A stretch of DNA of 64,000 nucleotides from an uncultured Balneola sp. Its GTDB lineage: Bacteria; Bacteroidota; Rhodothermia; Balneolales; Balneolaceae. Of the stretch, positions 9,111 to 21,760 are shown one piece after another (position 1 is the stretch's first letter; every line of letters begins with the position of its first letter). The position numbers and the translations under genes were made by a program. Below the pieces are notes generated by a model that made no database searches, had not been told where the DNA came from, and saw only the letters and a list, made by a program, of their open reading frames with translations. The stretch is taken from the NCBI GenBank assembly GCA_902529115.1, contig CABZVB010000009.1, positions 1-64,000 on the forward strand, read 5' to 3'.

Positions 9111-11537
9111 TCATTTTTTTATGATATCAGGTCGTTCAAAGAATTCAAAAGGTTTATTGATGGATGTTTTTTCCAATAATTTTGGTAATACTTGGTCCAT
9201 TTTTTCAACATAGGAAATAGTCAAATCTACTATGACGTCCTGTTCAATCTCGGCCACATCTTTTTCATTTTTACTAGGCAATACGACCTCTTTAATACCT
9301 GCACGTTTTGCAGCTAAAACTTTTTCCTTGATTCCACCAACTGCAAGAACCAGTCCCCTTAGGGTAATTTCTCCAGTTAATGCAATATCACCTTTGACCT
9401 TTCGTTGAGTATAGATTGATGCTAAGGCACTCAAAATTGATACTCCTGCTGACGGACCGTCTTTTGGTGTAGCACCAGCAGGAACATGTAAGTGTACATC
9501 CCAATGAGTAAAGGCATTTTCTGGTATGTTAAGTTGTTTAGAATGAGCTTTTAAATAGGATAGAGCTAGATGAGCAGACTCTTTCATAACATCACCAAGT
9601 TGACCAGTTATTTGTATTTTTCCACTTCCTGGACTTACACTAGCTTCTATAAACAAAATATCACCACCAAAAGGTGTCCAAGCCAAGCCTGTCGCAACAC
9701 CAGGAACTCTTGTTCGTTCAGCCGTATCTTTATGAAACTTGGGCTTACCTAATAAGTCTTCAATATCTACAGCATCAACAGTGGCCTTATCTATTTCCTC
9801 AAATGCTACTTTAGCAGCAATTCCCCTACAAATGGACGCTATTTCACGATCTAAATTTCGAACGCCAGACTCTCGAGTATATTCTTCAATTATTTTTGCT
9901 AAACCGGCATCATTTACTGTTAATTGATCTTCTTTCAGTCCATTTTCTGAAATCTGTTTAGGAAGGAGATAATTCTTTGCTATTTGGGTTTTTTCTTCTT
10001 GAGTATATCCGCTAATTGGTATAATCTCCATTCTGTCTCTGAGTGGGGGAGGAATGGTATCTAGATTGTTAGCTGTGGCGATGAATAATACTTTTGATAA
10101 GTCATATTCCAGTTCCAGATAGTTGTCACTAAATGTATCATTTTGTTCTGGATCTAACACCTCCAAAAGGGCTGAGGTGGGATCTCCACGATAATCAGCT
10201 CCAACTTTATCAATTTCATCCAGCATAATGACTGGATTTCCTTTACCTGCTTTTTTCATTGCGCGTAAAATTCTACCTGGTAATGCCCCGATGTAGGTCC
10301 GGCGGTGACCCCGTATTTCGGCTTCATCGCGGATACCCCCCAAACTGAAACGCTCAAATTCCCGGTCCAAAGCACAAGCGATAGACTTACCGAGTGACGT
10401 TTTTCCAACACCAGGAGGGCCATAAAAGCAAAGTATTGGTGCTTTCATATCGTCTTTAAGCTTGAGTACTGCTAAATATTCAATGATGCGTTTTTTTACC
10501 TTTTCAAGTCCATGATGATCATTGTCAAGTATAGATTTGGCATATGCTAAATCTAATTTATCTTTTGAATACTCGTTCCAAGGCAAGTCCAAAATCCATT
10601 CCACATACGAATGAATAATACCATAGTTTGGTGAGGCATTGGGTGTCATTTCAAGTCGCTGTAACTCTTTTTCAGTCACCTTACGAACATAATCTGGTAA
10701 GGTTTTTTCGGCCAACTTAGTTTTTAATTTTTGAAAATCCTGCTGTTCAGCATCTTCGCCAAGTTCTTCTTGAATGGCTTTCATTTGTTGCCGTAGAAAG
10801 AACTCTCTTTGTTGGTCATCAATATCAGACTTAACTTTAGTTCTAATGCGTTCACTTACATCTAGGACTTGAAGTTCTTGCTCTAAAAAGCCCATTATAT
10901 CTCGAAGATTAGCTGAAAATTCTTGTTGCTCAAGTAAACGTTGTTTTTCTGTCAAGTCTACATTTAGGTTTGACGCAATAAAATTAAGTAGAAAAACTGG
11001 GCTATTTATATTGTTGACGGCTACTGCGGCTTCAGAAGGAATATTAGGAGACTTATTTATGATGTTAGCAGCTGTTTCTTTGATATTTCGCACAGAAGCA
11101 TCTAGTTCAACACCCTCAATATCCATTTGTTTTGGATACGATAAGGTTGTTGCTTTAAAATAGGGTTGCTCTTCCGTGAATTCATCGATTTGAAAGAGTG
11201 ATTTACCTTGTATCACAATACTACGAGTACCATCAGGCATTTTTATGAGTTTTAAAATTTGGGCAACGGTGCCTACTCGATGAAGATCATCATATGCTGG
11301 TTCCTCAATATTCATATCCTTTTGGGTGACAACACCAATTATTTTGTCAGCAGCATATGCATCTTTTACTAAACGTAGCGATCTGTCTCTACCTACTGTA
11401 ATGGGAACAACTACTCCTGGAAACAAGACAGTGTTTTTTAGTGGTAATATTGGTAAGCTTTCAGGGACCTCAGATTCAGTAAGCGCGCGTTCTTCCTCTT
11501 CGGACATTAAAGGAATAGCTTGCTCAAAATCTTCCAT
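9111..11537 (-). CDS. lon: ATP-dependent Lon protease
   Basis: LonA degrades misfolded and regulatory proteins in the cytoplasm. The N-terminal LON substrate-binding domain (PILPLKNTVLFPGVVVPI, about residues 28-220) is followed by a coiled coil. The AAA+ module has Walker A GPPGVGKTS (about 373-381), DEIDKVG and the sensor segment. The Ser-Lys protease domain has DGPSAGVS (catalytic Ser) and GGIKEKVLAAKRAG (catalytic Lys). The ATG at 11537 gives 808 residues; a TTG at 11570 would add 11. Full length for the family. The gene is followed at once by rsgA. Confidence 0.97.
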   Translation of the reverse strand: MEDFEQAIPLMSEEEERALTESEVPESLPILPLKNTVLFPGVVVPITVGRDRSLRLVKDAYAADKIIGVVTQKDMNIEEPAYDDLHRVGTVAQILKLIKMPDGTRSIVIQGKSLFQIDEFTEEQPYFKATTLSYPKQMDIEGVELDASVRNIKETAANIINKSPNIPSEAAVAVNNINSPVFLLNFIASNLNVDLTEKQRLLEQQEFSANLRDIMGFLEQELQVLDVSERIRTKVKSDIDDQQREFFLRQQMKAIQEELGEDAEQQDFQKLKTKLAEKTLPDYVRKVTEKELQRLEMTPNASPNYGIIHSYVEWILDLPWNEYSKDKLDLAYAKSILDNDHHGLEKVKKRIIEYLAVLKLKDDMKAPILCFYGPPGVGKTSLGKSIACALDREFERFSLGGIRDEAEIRGHRRTYIGALPGRILRAMKKAGKGNPVIMLDEIDKVGADYRGDPTSALLEVLDPEQNDTFSDNYLELEYDLSKVLFIATANNLDTIPPPLRDRMEIIPISGYTQEEKTQIAKNYLLPKQISENGLKEDQLTVNDAGLAKIIEEYTRESGVRNLDREIASICRGIAAKVAFEEIDKATVDAVDIEDLLGKPKFHKDTAERTRVPGVATGLAWTPFGGDILFIEASVSPGSGKIQITGQLGDVMKESAHLALSYLKAHSKQLNIPENAFTHWDVHLHVPAGATPKDGPSAGVSILSALASIYTQRKVKGDIALTGEITLRGLVLAVGGIKEKVLAAKRAGIKEVVLPSKNEKDVAEIEQDVIVDLTISYVEKMDQVLPKLLEKTSINKPFEFFERPDIIKK

Positions 11538-11737
11538 ATGCTCATCTGTATCGTCAAAAAAATTAATCAAAATAAATTTATCTTTGGTTTAAAGCATCGT
11601 ATTTATAAAGATACAGAGCAATAAATAAGCCATATTATAGCTAGGGAACAAAAGGGCAGATATTTTTTCACCTGTCAGTAATTGATAACCAATTTAATTC
11701 TTGATTGTCAAATTGTCACTCAAGTACAGGTGCTAAA
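11538..11737. promoter_or_regulatory. lon upstream region
   Basis: These 200 bp separate lon from the OM-protein gene upstream on the same strand and should hold the lon promoter. On the minus strand it contains a close direct repeat, GACAATTTGACAATC, near 11703-11717, and a TTGACA hexamer within it. No convincing heat-shock (CIRCE) element could be confirmed. No RNA gene or additional ORF is evident. Confidence 0.3.
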
Positions 11738-13324
11738 TTAAAAACGAAGGTTAAAACCACTGAAACCGATAGAGCTAGGCAAATTTCTACTATCATTTTT
11801 TGATATAGGCCATCGACTGCTAAGTTCTAGTTCCACCAGTGCGCCTGCCAAACGAAGGCCAAGGGAAAAATTATTTCCCCAAGTGGTAGATTGAGTATAT
11901 CCACTTGATATGATAATTCCTTTAATAGGTTGTAGACTAGCACCGGTACTATAAGTCCAACCTGGTACACTAAAAAATGTAGTAAATAAAGCATATTGTA
12001 AATCTGCTTGAACCGACCACCTGTTCCAGAGTAGGTGTACGCCTAGTTGAGCTTTAGTAGGTAACAAAACGGTATTTTTTGTTTTGAGTAAAGGGTTATT
12101 TTGTAATTTATTCAGTTGTCTATTAGCCTCTAAAAAATGAAAATACTGTTCTGGACTTCCCTCATACATTGGTAAATTCCTGTTAACTGCAGCGTTTATA
12201 TCAATAGGTTCTATTACGGCTCCTGTAAGCTTATTGAATTCTAGATTAAGTCCTTCGGCATACTCGATATATCCGATATCAGTTACTGATAAAGCAATAC
12301 TGATCGATCTTGCTACCTTAGTATTCTCTTTTGAAATCAAGCTAAGTTCATTGGATAGATTTCGAGTATATCGAAGACCAACATCCATACCAAAACCTAG
12401 ACCATCTTTGAAATCGTTTAATGAAGCAGCGTATCGATGATCTATGTCGGGTATTGGGATGGTGGAACGCGTATTTCCTTGGTGTAGACTGATTAGATAA
12501 TCGGAATAAAGTCCAGCAGTTTCAATCATGAAGGATTCAAGAAGTTCATTATTACCACTAAAGTAAGCAGACTCGGAGCGACTCATTGAACGAGACCCTG
12601 CCATAATAATCTTAGGACTAAAACCCAGGCTAAATTGATCGGACACTGGAGTGAAATCACTGAGTATATCTAACCGTTCACTATATTTAAGCCCTACAGA
12701 AAGATAATTTATCTCATCATGGGCCAACAATTGAGACCTTTTTAAGCCACTTGGACTGGGATAAAATTCTTTGTCATACCACCCTCGATTCACTTGAAAG
12801 GACTGCTTAAAGACATATTCCGCATATAGTCCTATGGAAAATTGGTCATTGTGAAATCCAACCGATAATAGTTCTTGAGTTATTGAAGAGCGAAAATGAG
12901 TGGGTTCCAAAGAGTTCTTAAATAGCCGATTGATTTCGCTTTGGTTTTGTGGAAGGGAATTGACCTGTGAAGCGGATACGGGTTGATAAGGCTCGTAGGT
13001 CACTAACCAACTTGAGAGATCCGATTTCTTATTAGCAGTTGTGGATATGTTAGGATTTACCATTGAAAGTAATCCCAGTTTTACCGTCCATTTTTTTTCC
13101 GAATTGAATTGAACATTAGCAGGGTTAATCCGAAATCCATTAACCCCCGAAAGATAACTGACACCAGAACCACCCATACTGGGTAACATTGTAGGGGCAC
13201 TGCCATAAATTTCAACCGTTTTTACACTTGATTTTTGAGATTGTAGCTGTGCATGAAGTCGATAGGGCTTTGCGCAAAGAATTAACACAACCATAAAAAC
13301 CCTGATGGCTAGTCGCAAACGCAT
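11738..13324 (-). CDS. predicted outer-membrane protein, DUF5723-like
   Basis: This protein begins at the ATG at 13324 (528 residues), with a signal peptide MRLRLAIRVFMVVLILCAKP leading to a HAQ cleavage site. An earlier ATG at 13369 would add 15 residues ahead of the signal and is less likely. The mature part starts with GSAPTMLPSMGGSGVSYLSG, and later strands alternate hydrophobic and polar residues, ending in a phenylalanine (GFNLRF) as in many beta-barrels. This matches what I recall of DUF5723-type Bacteroidota proteins, but the family name is uncertain. Function is unknown. It lies between a helicase gene and lon on the same strand. Confidence 0.65.
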   Translation of the reverse strand: MRLRLAIRVFMVVLILCAKPYRLHAQLQSQKSSVKTVEIYGSAPTMLPSMGGSGVSYLSGVNGFRINPANVQFNSEKKWTVKLGLLSMVNPNISTTANKKSDLSSWLVTYEPYQPVSASQVNSLPQNQSEINRLFKNSLEPTHFRSSITQELLSVGFHNDQFSIGLYAEYVFKQSFQVNRGWYDKEFYPSPSGLKRSQLLAHDEINYLSVGLKYSERLDILSDFTPVSDQFSLGFSPKIIMAGSRSMSRSESAYFSGNNELLESFMIETAGLYSDYLISLHQGNTRSTIPIPDIDHRYAASLNDFKDGLGFGMDVGLRYTRNLSNELSLISKENTKVARSISIALSVTDIGYIEYAEGLNLEFNKLTGAVIEPIDINAAVNRNLPMYEGSPEQYFHFLEANRQLNKLQNNPLLKTKNTVLLPTKAQLGVHLLWNRWSVQADLQYALFTTFFSVPGWTYSTGASLQPIKGIIISSGYTQSTTWGNNFSLGLRLAGALVELELSSRWPISKNDSRNLPSSIGFSGFNLRF

Positions 13325-13401
13325 AATGGCTGAATTATAGCCAATTAGTATGTTCAATACACTTTGCATGGTTGGTACTTCACACTTGGTATTTCAAACA
13401 G

Positions 13402-15762
13402 CTAATCTTTTATAAGCGAAAGGGGTGCTGCTTGAAGCATTAATTTTTTCTGTCCTCTATTCTTGAAAAATACAACAACTTTTGTCTGTGTTCCACTACC
13501 GCTACGGCTGATAATTTTTCCTGAACCAAATTTGTCATGAACAACCACTGCCCCAACAACAAAGGGATCCATACCCTCATTTAGATCATAATCAATACTA
13601 CCTAAGGAAGAATAGCTTTTATGGGAGGGGCTTTTTCCTGCTGAATCATATTCAATGGTCGTTCCAAGACTACTTCTGCGTTTCTGAGCGCTCACTATAT
13701 TTTCATTGGGGTTGGCTTCGCCGTTCTCTGTGTTAGAATTAGCACCTCTTGTAGACATGAAACGGTCACTACGTTGTCGAAGAGTGGCACCTGTTTCGGT
13801 TCGAACAACTGAGGTATCCACTTCATCTAAAAATCGTGATCGAATCTGACGTTGTTCTTCTCCGTATTTAAAGCGGTTGCTGCAATGACTAAAATAAAGT
13901 CGTTCTTGGGCGCGGGTTATTGCTACATAAAATAATCTCCGTTCTTCCTCTATATCTACGTCAAAATTATCTTTAACTCCTACAGGAAACAAATTTTCTT
14001 CAAGTCCCACAACAAAAACAACAGGAAACTCTAAGCCCTTAGAACCATGAACAGTCATTAAGGTTACTGCTGGTTTACTTTCATCGAATTTATCCCCGTC
14101 AGTAATGAGACTGATTTCTTGTAAAAAGGCACTAAGAGATGTTTTATTGTTTTCTTTTTCGTAATAACTGATGGCATTGATGAATTCCAATATATTTTCA
14201 CGCCGCATTAAACTTTCGTGGGATTGTTCTTCTACAAGCATTTTCATGTACCCCGATTTATCTAATACATTTCGGGTGAGTTCATGAAGCTTTACCTTTT
14301 TTGTTGTAAGAGCCTCCCTAAATTCATTCATCATATTGACAAATTCCCTAATTCGAACTTTGGCTGGGCGGTATACCTGTGTTTCCTCTACTTGTTCTAG
14401 TAACTCCCATACTCTAAGACCCTGTTCTCGTGAAGCCCTTCGTATATCATTGATTGATTTTTGCCCAATACCTCTTGAAGGTTCGTTAATGATACGTATT
14501 AGATTCGTTTCATCAAATTGATTAACTAATAGCTTTAAGTATGCAAGTACATCCTTTATTTCTTTACGTTGATAGAATGATAGACCACCAATGAGTTGGT
14601 AGTCTATTTTATGCCGCCTAAAAGCCTCCTCAAAAACTCTAGATTGGTAGTTAGTTCTGTAGAGTATGGCGAATTGATTGTAATTGAACTTGGCCTGCTG
14701 GCTGAGTTTTAAGATATACTGAGCAACCCGGTTAGCTTCATCTCTCTCATCGAAATTCTCTAGAACAATGATAGGTTCTCCGTAATCTTTTTCCGTCCAA
14801 AGAGTTTTATTAAGTTGTTTTTCATTCTTCTTTATTATCGAATCAGCACATGTTAAAATAGACTTAGTAGAACGATAATTCTGTTCTAAGGGAACTTGAT
14901 GAGCATCTGTGTAATCCTGTTTGAAATTGAGAATATTAGAAATATCGGCCCCTCGAAATGAGTAGATACTTTGTGCATCATCACCTACTACACATAAATT
15001 GTGATGTTTATCAGCTAATAATTTAGTGACTTTATACTGCGCATGATTGGTATCCTGATATTCATCTATGAGGATGTAACGAAATCTATTTTGATATTTT
15101 TCTAATAATTGGGGATCAGTATCAAATAGTTCAATGGGCAGAATTAATAAATCATCAAAATCCATTGCATTACTATCTTTCAGTCTTTTTTTGTAAATCG
15201 TATATACCTTGGAAGTAATATTATCCAGTGTTGAGCCAATAAATTTTTTGGCATAGGTGTCAGGATCAATTAGTTGATTCTTTGCATCACTGATCTTGTA
15301 GTGTATGGTTCTTGGTTTAATTTGTTTTGGGTCGTAGTTGAGTTCTTGAAGAATTTGCTTTATAACAGTCTCTGCATCCGAGGTATCGTAAATAGTAAAA
15401 TCTTGACCAAAACCGAGTTTCTTCGCTTCTACTCGGAGTATTCTGGAAAAAACAGAGTGAAATGTACCCATCCATAAACTATGAGCAGGGTCTCCAATGA
15501 GTTGAAAAATACGATCCTTCATTTCTCGAGCAGCTTTATTGGTAAAAGTCAAAGCTAATATTTCTTGTGGGGCTGCTTTGAATTGCTGAAGCAGATAAGC
15601 AATTCTGTATGTTAGTACCCTGGTTTTACCCGAACCTGCACCTGCTACTATTAAAAGGGGGCCATCACTATAAGTAACCGCCTCTTTTTGTTTAGGATTC
15701 AACCCTTCCAAAAAGGAAGTTTGATTTGCCTGAGAAGAAGAGGACATCGTAAAACTCTTCAT
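13402..15762 (-). CDS. UvrD/PcrA-type superfamily 1 DNA helicase
   Basis: This 786-residue 3'-5' helicase acts in DNA repair and recombination. It has the Q-motif LNPKQKEAV, Walker A AGAGSGKTRV (about residues 41-50), motif II IDEYQDTNHAQY, motif III DDAQSIYSFRGAD, motif V TVHGSKGLEFP and motif VI FYVAITRAQERL. A Tudor-like C-terminal domain (about 735-785, VGAVVVHDKFGSGKI) is the RNA-polymerase-contacting fold seen in PcrA and UvrD. The start at 15762 is ATG, 3 bp from the valS stop. An internal ATG five codons later is also possible. Confidence 0.95.
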   Translation of the reverse strand: MKSFTMSSSSQANQTSFLEGLNPKQKEAVTYSDGPLLIVAGAGSGKTRVLTYRIAYLLQQFKAAPQEILALTFTNKAAREMKDRIFQLIGDPAHSLWMGTFHSVFSRILRVEAKKLGFGQDFTIYDTSDAETVIKQILQELNYDPKQIKPRTIHYKISDAKNQLIDPDTYAKKFIGSTLDNITSKVYTIYKKRLKDSNAMDFDDLLILPIELFDTDPQLLEKYQNRFRYILIDEYQDTNHAQYKVTKLLADKHHNLCVVGDDAQSIYSFRGADISNILNFKQDYTDAHQVPLEQNYRSTKSILTCADSIIKKNEKQLNKTLWTEKDYGEPIIVLENFDERDEANRVAQYILKLSQQAKFNYNQFAILYRTNYQSRVFEEAFRRHKIDYQLIGGLSFYQRKEIKDVLAYLKLLVNQFDETNLIRIINEPSRGIGQKSINDIRRASREQGLRVWELLEQVEETQVYRPAKVRIREFVNMMNEFREALTTKKVKLHELTRNVLDKSGYMKMLVEEQSHESLMRRENILEFINAISYYEKENNKTSLSAFLQEISLITDGDKFDESKPAVTLMTVHGSKGLEFPVVFVVGLEENLFPVGVKDNFDVDIEEERRLFYVAITRAQERLYFSHCSNRFKYGEEQRQIRSRFLDEVDTSVVRTETGATLRQRSDRFMSTRGANSNTENGEANPNENIVSAQKRRSSLGTTIEYDSAGKSPSHKSYSSLGSIDYDLNEGMDPFVVGAVVVHDKFGSGKIISRSGSGTQTKVVVFFKNRGQKKLMLQAAPLSLIKD

Positions 15763-15765
15763 TCT

Positions 15766-18459
15766 CTAGGCGTTCCATTGGGTTAATTGATGGGCTAAAC
15801 TCTGAAGTTTATGAAGGGTGTCTGCTTCTTTTTTACGTTCATTATTTACCACCTGTTTAGGAGCATTTTCCACAAAATTTATATTAGAAAGTTTAGCTTG
15901 AATACTTTTCAAAAAGCCTTCTAATCGAGCGATTTCGTCAGTAATTTTTACTTTTTCTTTCTCAATATCAATAAGACCTTCTAAGTTGACATATAATTCA
16001 TCAGTTCCTAGAAGAACACTAGTGGAGTGAGTTGGTTTTTCAATCGTGGTTGAGATACCAAATAAGCTTACTTTTTCAAGTTTTTCAATGATCCAGAAAT
16101 GGGTTTTGAGCTGCTTTGCCTGCTGGCTATCAGCTGTTTTAATACCAATATGTAATTCTTTTTTCTGAGAGATATTCATCTCTGCCCGAATATTTCTTAG
16201 AGAGGAGACCAAGAACTTGTATTGTTCAAACAATTCAACAGAAAGTCCCAGATCTTCTGAATCTACAGGGCTTGGCCATGAGCTTATGCAAAGAGCTTGC
16301 TGTGGATCCCGTTTTTGAATGTACTGCCAAATTTCCTCACTAATGAAGGGCATAAAAGGATGAAGTAGCTTCATAAGTTGTTCAAAAATACCCAAAGCTA
16401 ATTCTACTCGATTTTTTTCGGGCAATTCACCGGGTAAAGTAGATTTATTAAGCTCTATGTACCAATCACAAAAATCATCCCATAGTAAGGCATATACTTT
16501 TTTTAGGGCATCATTTATGCGATATTGCTTGAAATCTATTTCAACGCCTTTAATGGTTTCGTTAAGCCGATGCATAATCCAGGAATCTACCAAATTAGTT
16601 GGATCAAAATCTAAATGAGGATGGTATTCCTGTGCATCATCCATTTGTAGGGTAAGAAAACGAAATGCGTTCCAAATTTTATTTGAAAACTTACGTCCCT
16701 GCACACATAAAGCATCATCAAATGGAAGGTCATTACCCGCTGGTGTGGCAAAAAGCATACCCATTCGAACACCATCAGCACCAAACTTTGCTATTAAATC
16801 AAGTGGATCAGGGGAATTACCAAGACTTTTACTCATTTTTCGACCCTGTTTATCGCGAACAATGCCAGTAAAGTAGACATTCTCAAAAGGTGGGGAATGT
16901 CTATACTCGTATCCGGCCATTATCATACGGGCGACCCAAAAAAACATAATTTCAGGAGCGGTTACTAGGTCTTGAGTTGGATAGTAATAATCCACCTCTC
17001 TTTTATCGTAAAAACCTTCAAATACCGAAATGGGCCACAACCAAGATGAGAACCAAGTATCTAACACATCCTGATCTTGAACCAATTCTTCTAGGCAAAG
17101 CTCAGGGTTGTTACTTTTTTTCTGAGCTAGAAGTAATGCCTCTTCAGCTGATTTCGCTACTACAAAATCGTGTTCCCCTTCACCATAATAATAAGCCGGT
17201 ATCTGATGCCCCCACCAAAGTTGTCTAGAAATACACCAGTCCTTAATATTTTCCATCCAATGCCGGTAGGTATTTTTAAACTTTACTGGATGAAATGTAA
17301 TAGTATCATCCATAACCTTATCCAAAGCCGGTTTAGACAACTCTTTCATGGATACCCACCATTGAAGGGAGAGACGAGGTTCAATGACCGCGTCTGTTCG
17401 TTCTGAAAATCCAACCTTATTGATATAATTTTCAGTTTTTTCGAGTAAGCCCAACTCATCCAAGTCTTTTACTATTTGTTTACGGGCTTCAAACCGGTCC
17501 ATTCCTTCATAGATGCCAGATAATTTATTCAGGCTGCCATTCGGGTTGATGATGTCAATGGTATCTAAATTATATTTTTTGCCTAATTCATAGTCATTAA
17601 GGTCATGAGCTGGAGTGACTTTTAAACAACCCGTACCAAATTCTGGATCTACATAATCATCAGCAATAATAGAGACTGCTCTATTGACAATGGGAACCTG
17701 TACTTTGGCGCCCTGCAAATGTTTAAAACGAATGTCCTCCGGATGAATACAAACGGCTGAATCACCCAGCAAGGTTTCAGGGCGTGTTGTAGCTATGAGT
17801 AAATACTCGTCAGATGGCTCTTCTTGCTCATCTAAAATCTTATAGCGTATGTAATAAAGCTTTGACTTAACTTCTTTATAGATAACTTCTTCGTCACTTA
17901 GAGCAGTATGGGCAGCAGGATCCCAATATATCATTCTCACGTCACGATAAATTTTCCCTTTTTTATACAAATCGATAAATACATCGATTACGCTTTCAGA
18001 ATATTTGGAATCCATTGTGAAGTGAGTGCGGTCCCAATCACAACTTGCACCTAATTTCTTTAATTGCTCTAGGATAATTCCACCATGCTTACGGGTCCAT
18101 TCCCAAGCGTGATCCATGAAGGCTTCTCTACTTAAGTCACTTTTTTTTATGCCTTCTTCTCTTAGTTTTCGAACTACTTTTGCCTCTGTAGCTATTGAAG
18201 CGTGATCAGTACCAGGAATCCAACATGCATTGTAGCCATCCATGCGAGCTTTCCGCACTAATACATCTTGTAAAGTATTGTTTAACATGTGACCCATGTG
18301 AAGTACACCCGTCACATTGGGAGGAGGGATTACCACTGTGAAAGGCTTCTTTTCGGTATCTACTTCAGAGTGAAAATATCTATGACTTTCCCAATATTGG
18401 TACCATTTATTTTCAACCTGTTCATGTTGATATTGAGCAGGAATTAAGGAATCTGACAC
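15766..18459 (-). CDS. valS: valyl-tRNA synthetase
   Basis: This 897-residue class I synthetase charges tRNA-Val. The HIGH motif appears as HMGH (residues 54-57, after PPPNVTGVL), and KMSKS appears in GRKMSKSLGNSPDPL. The CP1 editing domain (TTRPETLLGDSAV, then DLNDYELGKKY) lies between them. Then come the anticodon-binding domain (EIWQYIQKRDP) and a C-terminal coiled-coil arm (about residues 830-890). Length is normal for bacterial ValS. It sits 10 bp after rsmB and 3 bp before the helicase, so these form one minus-strand transcription unit. Confidence 0.97.
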   Translation of the reverse strand: MSDSLIPAQYQHEQVENKWYQYWESHRYFHSEVDTEKKPFTVVIPPPNVTGVLHMGHMLNNTLQDVLVRKARMDGYNACWIPGTDHASIATEAKVVRKLREEGIKKSDLSREAFMDHAWEWTRKHGGIILEQLKKLGASCDWDRTHFTMDSKYSESVIDVFIDLYKKGKIYRDVRMIYWDPAAHTALSDEEVIYKEVKSKLYYIRYKILDEQEEPSDEYLLIATTRPETLLGDSAVCIHPEDIRFKHLQGAKVQVPIVNRAVSIIADDYVDPEFGTGCLKVTPAHDLNDYELGKKYNLDTIDIINPNGSLNKLSGIYEGMDRFEARKQIVKDLDELGLLEKTENYINKVGFSERTDAVIEPRLSLQWWVSMKELSKPALDKVMDDTITFHPVKFKNTYRHWMENIKDWCISRQLWWGHQIPAYYYGEGEHDFVVAKSAEEALLLAQKKSNNPELCLEELVQDQDVLDTWFSSWLWPISVFEGFYDKREVDYYYPTQDLVTAPEIMFFWVARMIMAGYEYRHSPPFENVYFTGIVRDKQGRKMSKSLGNSPDPLDLIAKFGADGVRMGMLFATPAGNDLPFDDALCVQGRKFSNKIWNAFRFLTLQMDDAQEYHPHLDFDPTNLVDSWIMHRLNETIKGVEIDFKQYRINDALKKVYALLWDDFCDWYIELNKSTLPGELPEKNRVELALGIFEQLMKLLHPFMPFISEEIWQYIQKRDPQQALCISSWPSPVDSEDLGLSVELFEQYKFLVSSLRNIRAEMNISQKKELHIGIKTADSQQAKQLKTHFWIIEKLEKVSLFGISTTIEKPTHSTSVLLGTDELYVNLEGLIDIEKEKVKITDEIARLEGFLKSIQAKLSNINFVENAPKQVVNNERKKEADTLHKLQSLAHQLTQWNA

Positions 18460-18469
18460 AATGATTAAC

Positions 18470-19792
18470 TTATTTAGTTCGGATTAAAAGTACTCCAAAG
18501 TGTCCATCAGAGTCATGCTTATGGGGGTAAGTTTGATATGCTAGGCCATCCTCTGCCAGCACTTCCTTAGGTACAAAATCTTCAAGGGGCTGGAGTTCAA
18601 AGGTTGGATACTTTTCTAGAAATTTATAAACTTGCTCCATATTCTCTTCCGGCTCGATACTACATGTTGAATAGACTAAACGCCCACCTCTTTTTACCAT
18701 GTTCGCTGCTTCTTCTAACAATTGAGTTTGAAGGCCGACTGCTTTTTTCAAACCTTCCTCGTCACGTCGCCATCTTAGGTCAGCTCTTTTACTTAGCACT
18801 CCTGTCCCAGTACATGGAGCATCTAAAAGAACCGCATCAGCCAGAGGTAAAGATAACTCAAGTATGTCTCCACGTCGGATTTTGATATTTTCTGCACCAA
18901 AATTTAGTGCACTTTCTGCTAATTTTTCTAATCGCTCACCCGAAATATCAACTGCCAGTATATCACTTTTACCCTCAGTTAAGTCAGAAATCATTATAGA
19001 TTTTGTACCAGGTGCAGCGCATAGATCATAAATTTTTTCATTTGGTTCTGCATTTAAGATAAAAGGGGCAAATCCCGCTGCAATATCTTGGACATGACAT
19101 ATACCTTTTCTCAATAGACCTTTCTCAATAAAGGGTTGAACGGAGTTTACTTTATAAAAATTTGGTAGCCAGTCACTAGTCTCAAATTCTACACCTATTT
19201 TTACCATTCGAAGTTCAAAATTCGCGAGAGTGGTGCGCATCGTATTTGCCCTTACATAATAATTCGGCCTAGTATTGTTTGCTTGCATCAATTGAAAGGC
19301 TTCTCGCTCTCCAAAGCGGGTACTCCAACGCGAAACAAGCCATTCGGGATGGGAGAAGGTCGTTGCTACTAACTTAGTTCTATCTTTAAATTGAGGCTTT
19401 GGAATTTGTTCAATATCTCTTTGAAGGTTTCGTAGTATAGCATTAATGAGGTCACCAGTTTTAGAACCCATTTTGGTTTTTCCGAGCTCTACCGCCTCAT
19501 TTATGGCAGCATAGTCAGGAGTACTATCCATAAATAACATATCATAGATACCTAATCGCAGGATATTTTTTAGATCAGCTTTCATTTCCGTCACATCGAT
19601 TGTGGCGTAATAGTCAATTAAAAAATCCAGATAACTTCTTTTTCGTAATATATTTTGTACATATTCACGAACCTGTCCACGTTCTCTAGGATCTAGTTCA
19701 TCTGAAATTGAAAAATCAAGGCTTTTATGTTGATCGAAACTAATTAGTATGTCAACACTCACACTGCGCTCATTAAAATAAAAGTTATCCAA
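18470..19792 (-). CDS. rsmB: 16S rRNA m5C967 methyltransferase RsmB
   Basis: This protein is a NusB-like RNA-binding domain (about residues 10-140) fused to a SAM-dependent methyltransferase domain (about 170-440). Motif I is DLCAAPGTKS, motif IV DAPCTGTGVL and motif VI YSTCSIEPEEN; the last two carry the two RNA-m5C cysteines. It modifies C967 of 16S rRNA. No ATG lies in frame before the domain: TTG at 19792 gives 440 residues, and GTG codons 10 and 12 residues later are alternatives. It is the first gene of the rsmB-valS-helicase unit. Confidence 0.9.
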   Translation of the reverse strand: MDNFYFNERSVSVDILISFDQHKSLDFSISDELDPRERGQVREYVQNILRKRSYLDFLIDYYATIDVTEMKADLKNILRLGIYDMLFMDSTPDYAAINEAVELGKTKMGSKTGDLINAILRNLQRDIEQIPKPQFKDRTKLVATTFSHPEWLVSRWSTRFGEREAFQLMQANNTRPNYYVRANTMRTTLANFELRMVKIGVEFETSDWLPNFYKVNSVQPFIEKGLLRKGICHVQDIAAGFAPFILNAEPNEKIYDLCAAPGTKSIMISDLTEGKSDILAVDISGERLEKLAESALNFGAENIKIRRGDILELSLPLADAVLLDAPCTGTGVLSKRADLRWRRDEEGLKKAVGLQTQLLEEAANMVKRGGRLVYSTCSIEPEENMEQVYKFLEKYPTFELQPLEDFVPKEVLAEDGLAYQTYPHKHDSDGHFGVLLIRTK

Positions 19793-21758
<1,966 letters not shown>

Positions 21759-21760
21759 TT

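Noticed and set aside
11700-11735. TTAGCAC...GAGTG resembling a CIRCE heat-shock element upstream of lon
   Set aside because: The spacer is too short (8 instead of 11) and the outer arms do not match, so it does not fit the CIRCE inverted repeat.
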